Origin: Methanomicrobiales archaeon | GTDB taxonomy: Archaea > Halobacteriota > Methanomicrobia > Methanomicrobiales > Methanoculleaceae | DNA: 6,350 nt | Reading direction: 5' to 3' | Assembly: GCA_012511245.1 (NCBI GenBank) | Contig: JAAZGM010000181.1 | Span: 1 to 6,350, forward strand | Shown here: one piece after another, positions 4,618 to 6,350 of the stretch | How positions within the stretch are numbered: the stretch's first letter is position 1 | How the letters are laid out: every line of letters begins with the position of its first letter | Made by a program: the position numbers and the translations under genes | Notes under the pieces: generated by a model | What the model was told of the DNA's origin: nothing | The model's input: the letters and a program-made list of their open reading frames with translations, nothing else | Databases searched by the model: none

Positions 4618-6350
4618 TTGAGCCGTTCTGGCAGTAAATTTCATGAAATGAACAAAGAAAGTCCTGTTTTCTACCGAAAAGTGCTGTTGCTCCTCTTAGG
4701 ATGCGCCGCTATCGGATGCATCGTTCAGGCCGGCAGCGCCCTGGTGGTGGCTGCAAGTGACAGTACCGATCTAGAGAAGGCACAGGCGGACTACCTCTGC
4801 GATGGTGTCGCCGATCAGGTCGAGATCCAGAGTGCCCTCAACGCACTCGGCAGCACCGGCGGCACAGTCACCCTGGCCGGCGGCACGTTCCACCTCAACG
4901 GAGACCTGAACATCCCCGGAAACGTGGTCTTTGAAGGGCAGGGACCCGATGCCACCTGGCTCAAATGGTCATCTGGCCTCATGCAGTGTCAGGGAAGGCA
5001 GAACGTCGTGTTCCGGGACTTCAAGACGACCGGAACCGGTGCGATCTTCATCCAGAACTCCAACCATGTGAAGGTCCACAACGTCACGGCAACCGTCGAT
5101 AACTCGCGGTGGGGCGGGGCGTTCACGCTCTGGGTCTCGAACGCCGTCATGGAGGATATCGAGTTCGTCAACTGCAAGGCCATCGATTGCGGGAGGCACG
5201 GATGGCAGAGCGATGGGGATGGCGCCGTAAGGACGATCAAGAACATCCGCTACATCGACTGCGAGGCGATCAACTGTGGTCGCGACAGCCGTTTCTCCCC
5301 ACATGGTCAGTGGACGTGTGGGTTCCAGCTCGCGGAGAACGCGAACATCGAGGGCTGCGAGGTCGTCCGCTGCTACGCAGAGGGCAACTGGGAGGCAGGG
5401 TTCATCGTCGAGGCTGCACCGAGCAAGAAGGGTATCGTCCTCCGGGACTGTATCTCAAAAAACAACGGTGTGAAGCCCGACAACTACAACAACGCACCGG
5501 ATGAGAACATGTATGGGTGTCTCTTCGGCGCCGGATTCTGGCTCCATGGCGATATGACCCTCATCAACTGCACCGCAGAGAACAACCGGAAAGCCGGTTA
5601 TGCCGTCTGGTATCCGTCATCTTCTACCAGACTCTACGACTGTAAAGATACGGGATCCGAGATCGGGTACAAACTCGACTACACGGACGGCGTCTACCTT
5701 GAAGATTGTACCTCACGCAACGCCGGGAAGTACGGCATCTACGCCGCAAACGCGGGAAAGATTACCACCATGGGACTGACCATCATCGCCCCGAAGGGTG
5801 ACGGTGCAAAGAGCAATGTCTTTGGCATATCCGGCTACCCTGTCCGGGAGAGCTCGTTTGACATCGAGGTCTACGGTGGGGGCGGCACTGCGGTATCATG
5901 TTCGGGCGGTCAGAACGTCCAGTTCTCAGGGACGGTCAGATCAAATGCCGGCCAGCCGGTCGCGGTCTCGGGTTCGGTTGACACGTCGCGACTGAGCGTT
6001 GTGCCGTACTCCGGCGGAGAACCTTCACTGGAGGTGCCCACCCCGACTCCAACACCAACACCGACCCCAACTCCGACCCCAACTCCGACTCCAACTCCGA
6101 CGCCCACCGGGCGGCCGGATCTCGTGGTGACCGATATCTCCTGGGTTCCGGAAAACCCGGTTGCCGGGGATGCGGTGACGCTGAAGGCGACCATTGAGAA
6201 CCGGGGGACTGCTCCCACACCTGCCGGCGTGAAGCACGGTGTTCTCTTTACGTTCGATGACGGTTCTGCCGGACCCGGTGTCTGGTCTGATGTTCATACG
6301 GCATCGCTTGCCCCGGGTGCATCGGTCACCGTGACCGCAAACGGCGGTTC
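4618..6350 (+). CDS. Surface right-handed beta-helix protein with Pro-Thr linker and CARDB-like domain (BH2), 3' end outside window
   Basis: The frame opens at TTG 4618 and stays open to the right edge: 577 complete codons and no stop. Residues 20-41 (RK, then VLLLLLGCAAIGCIVQAGSA) look like a signal peptide, with possible cleavage near AGSA. C29 and C34 give only a weak lipobox resemblance. The helix domain (about 43-460) starts with VVAASDS and ADYLCDGVADQVEIQSALNA and continues as rungs whose turns carry Cys at about 186, 215, 247, 278, 318, 342 and 364. Residues 474-497 are 12 consecutive Pro-Thr pairs. The sequence after them, opening PDLVVTDISWVPENPVAGDA with IENRGTAPTPAG further on, matches the start of a CARDB (Ig-like cell-adhesion) domain. 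The architecture is that of an exported, wall-associated protein holding its helix away from the cell; a C-terminal anchor may lie beyond the window. It is paralogous to BH1 (1682-3136) but has its own promoter region. Enzymatic activity is unknown. If ATG 4648 were the start, only ten residues would be lost. Confidence 0.85.
   Translation, partial: MSRSGSKFHEMNKESPVFYRKVLLLLLGCAAIGCIVQAGSALVVAASDSTDLEKAQADYLCDGVADQVEIQSALNALGSTGGTVTLAGGTFHLNGDLNIPGNVVFEGQGPDATWLKWSSGLMQCQGRQNVVFRDFKTTGTGAIFIQNSNHVKVHNVTATVDNSRWGGAFTLWVSNAVMEDIEFVNCKAIDCGRHGWQSDGDGAVRTIKNIRYIDCEAINCGRDSRFSPHGQWTCGFQLAENANIEGCEVVRCYAEGNWEAGFIVEAAPSKKGIVLRDCISKNNGVKPDNYNNAPDENMYGCLFGAGFWLHGDMTLINCTAENNRKAGYAVWYPSSSTRLYDCKDTGSEIGYKLDYTDGVYLEDCTSRNAGKYGIYAANAGKITTMGLTIIAPKGDGAKSNVFGISGYPVRESSFDIEVYGGGGTAVSCSGGQNVQFSGTVRSNAGQPVAVSGSVDTSRLSVVPYSGGEPSLEVPTPTPTPTPTPTPTPTPTPTPTPTGRPDLVVTDISWVPENPVAGDAVTLKATIENRGTAPTPAGVKHGVLFTFDDGSAGPGVWSDVHTASLAPGASVTVTANGG
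4786..5192 (+). repeat. Near-identical duplicated block, copy 2 (matches 1853-2250)
   Basis: This is the second copy of the block at 1853-2250, encoding residues 57-192 of BH2. It carries nine extra bases, adding three residues in SALNALGSTGG where BH1 has SALDSTGG. About ten of the roughly 132 aligned residues differ and the remaining base changes are synonymous. Confidence 0.9.
6037..6108 (+). repeat. Twelve-unit Pro-Thr tandem repeat (linker)
   Basis: Seventy-two bases encode 12 consecutive PT pairs, built from CC[A/C/G]-AC[A/C/G/T] hexamers with varied third positions. It separates the beta-helix from the CARDB-like domain. PT linkers are extended and often O-glycosylated in exported proteins. 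The copy number is likely to vary between strains by slippage. Confidence 0.9.

Noticed and set aside
4989..5246. Minus-strand frames in BH2 that match minus-strand frames in BH1 (1882-2295)
   Set aside because: They look conserved only because the underlying sense block is nearly identical. Their existence in both copies is explained by the 1853-2250/4786-5192 duplication.
5910..6218. Minus-strand frame with a Gly-Val repeat
   Set aside because: The GV repeat is simply the antisense translation of the Pro-Thr linker at 6037-6108.
1..6350. CRISPR array, tRNA or rRNA genes, insertion sequence, integrase or attachment sites
   Set aside because: No regularly spaced repeats, cloverleaf-like sequence, transposase motifs or terminal inverted repeats were seen on either strand. 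The only long repeat is the BH1/BH2 coding block.

Overview
The window looks like chromosomal DNA of a methanogenic archaeon, most likely of the Methanomicrobiales (Methanoculleus or a relative). This is inferred from three things: GC-rich coding sequence with TATA-box style promoters in AT-rich patches; an archaeal-looking methylthiotransferase-like radical SAM gene; and secreted right-handed beta-helix proteins whose N-terminal signature (VAAxDS... ADYLC[ND]G..DQVEIQSAL) and PT-linker plus CARDB-like layout are typical of methanogen surface proteins. No database search was possible, so the taxon is a judgement.

Layout, all genes on the + strand. 1-108 is the last 35 codons of a gene entering from the left, with an IGALAAI motif reminiscent of the TiaS/DUF1743 family. 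A GC stem followed by T5 (193-215) may terminate it. A TATA box (357-365) then precedes a 398-residue MiaB/CDKAL1-type radical SAM protein (399-1595) with all six cluster cysteines but no room for a C-terminal TRAM domain. After 86 bases comes a secreted or membrane-anchored beta-helix protein (BH1, 1682-3136). It overlaps by ATGA a GT4-family glycosyltransferase (3133-4275), so these two are almost certainly one transcriptional and translational unit.

The 342-base gap 4276-4617 holds several possible RNA hairpins and a T-tract, then an extremely AT-rich island (25 G/C in the 150 bases 4421-4570) with a TATA-like element. It ends in a strong Shine-Dalgarno sequence for a second beta-helix gene (BH2, 4618 to beyond the right edge). 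BH2 starts at TTG, is a paralogue of BH1, and adds a 12-unit Pro-Thr linker and the start of a CARDB-like domain.

The most notable observation is the BH1/BH2 relationship. About 400 bases at the start of the two helix domains are nearly identical (26 mismatches in 398 aligned bases plus one 9-base insertion). The remainder of the helix then falls abruptly to roughly 40-55% protein identity by eye. That mosaic suggests gene conversion or domain shuffling between neighbouring surface-protein genes. Functionally the region reads as a cell-envelope locus: a cytoplasmic glycosyltransferase coupled to an exported beta-helix protein, beside a second, independently expressed beta-helix surface protein. 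Neither the glycan nor any enzymatic activity of the helices can be determined from the sequence.
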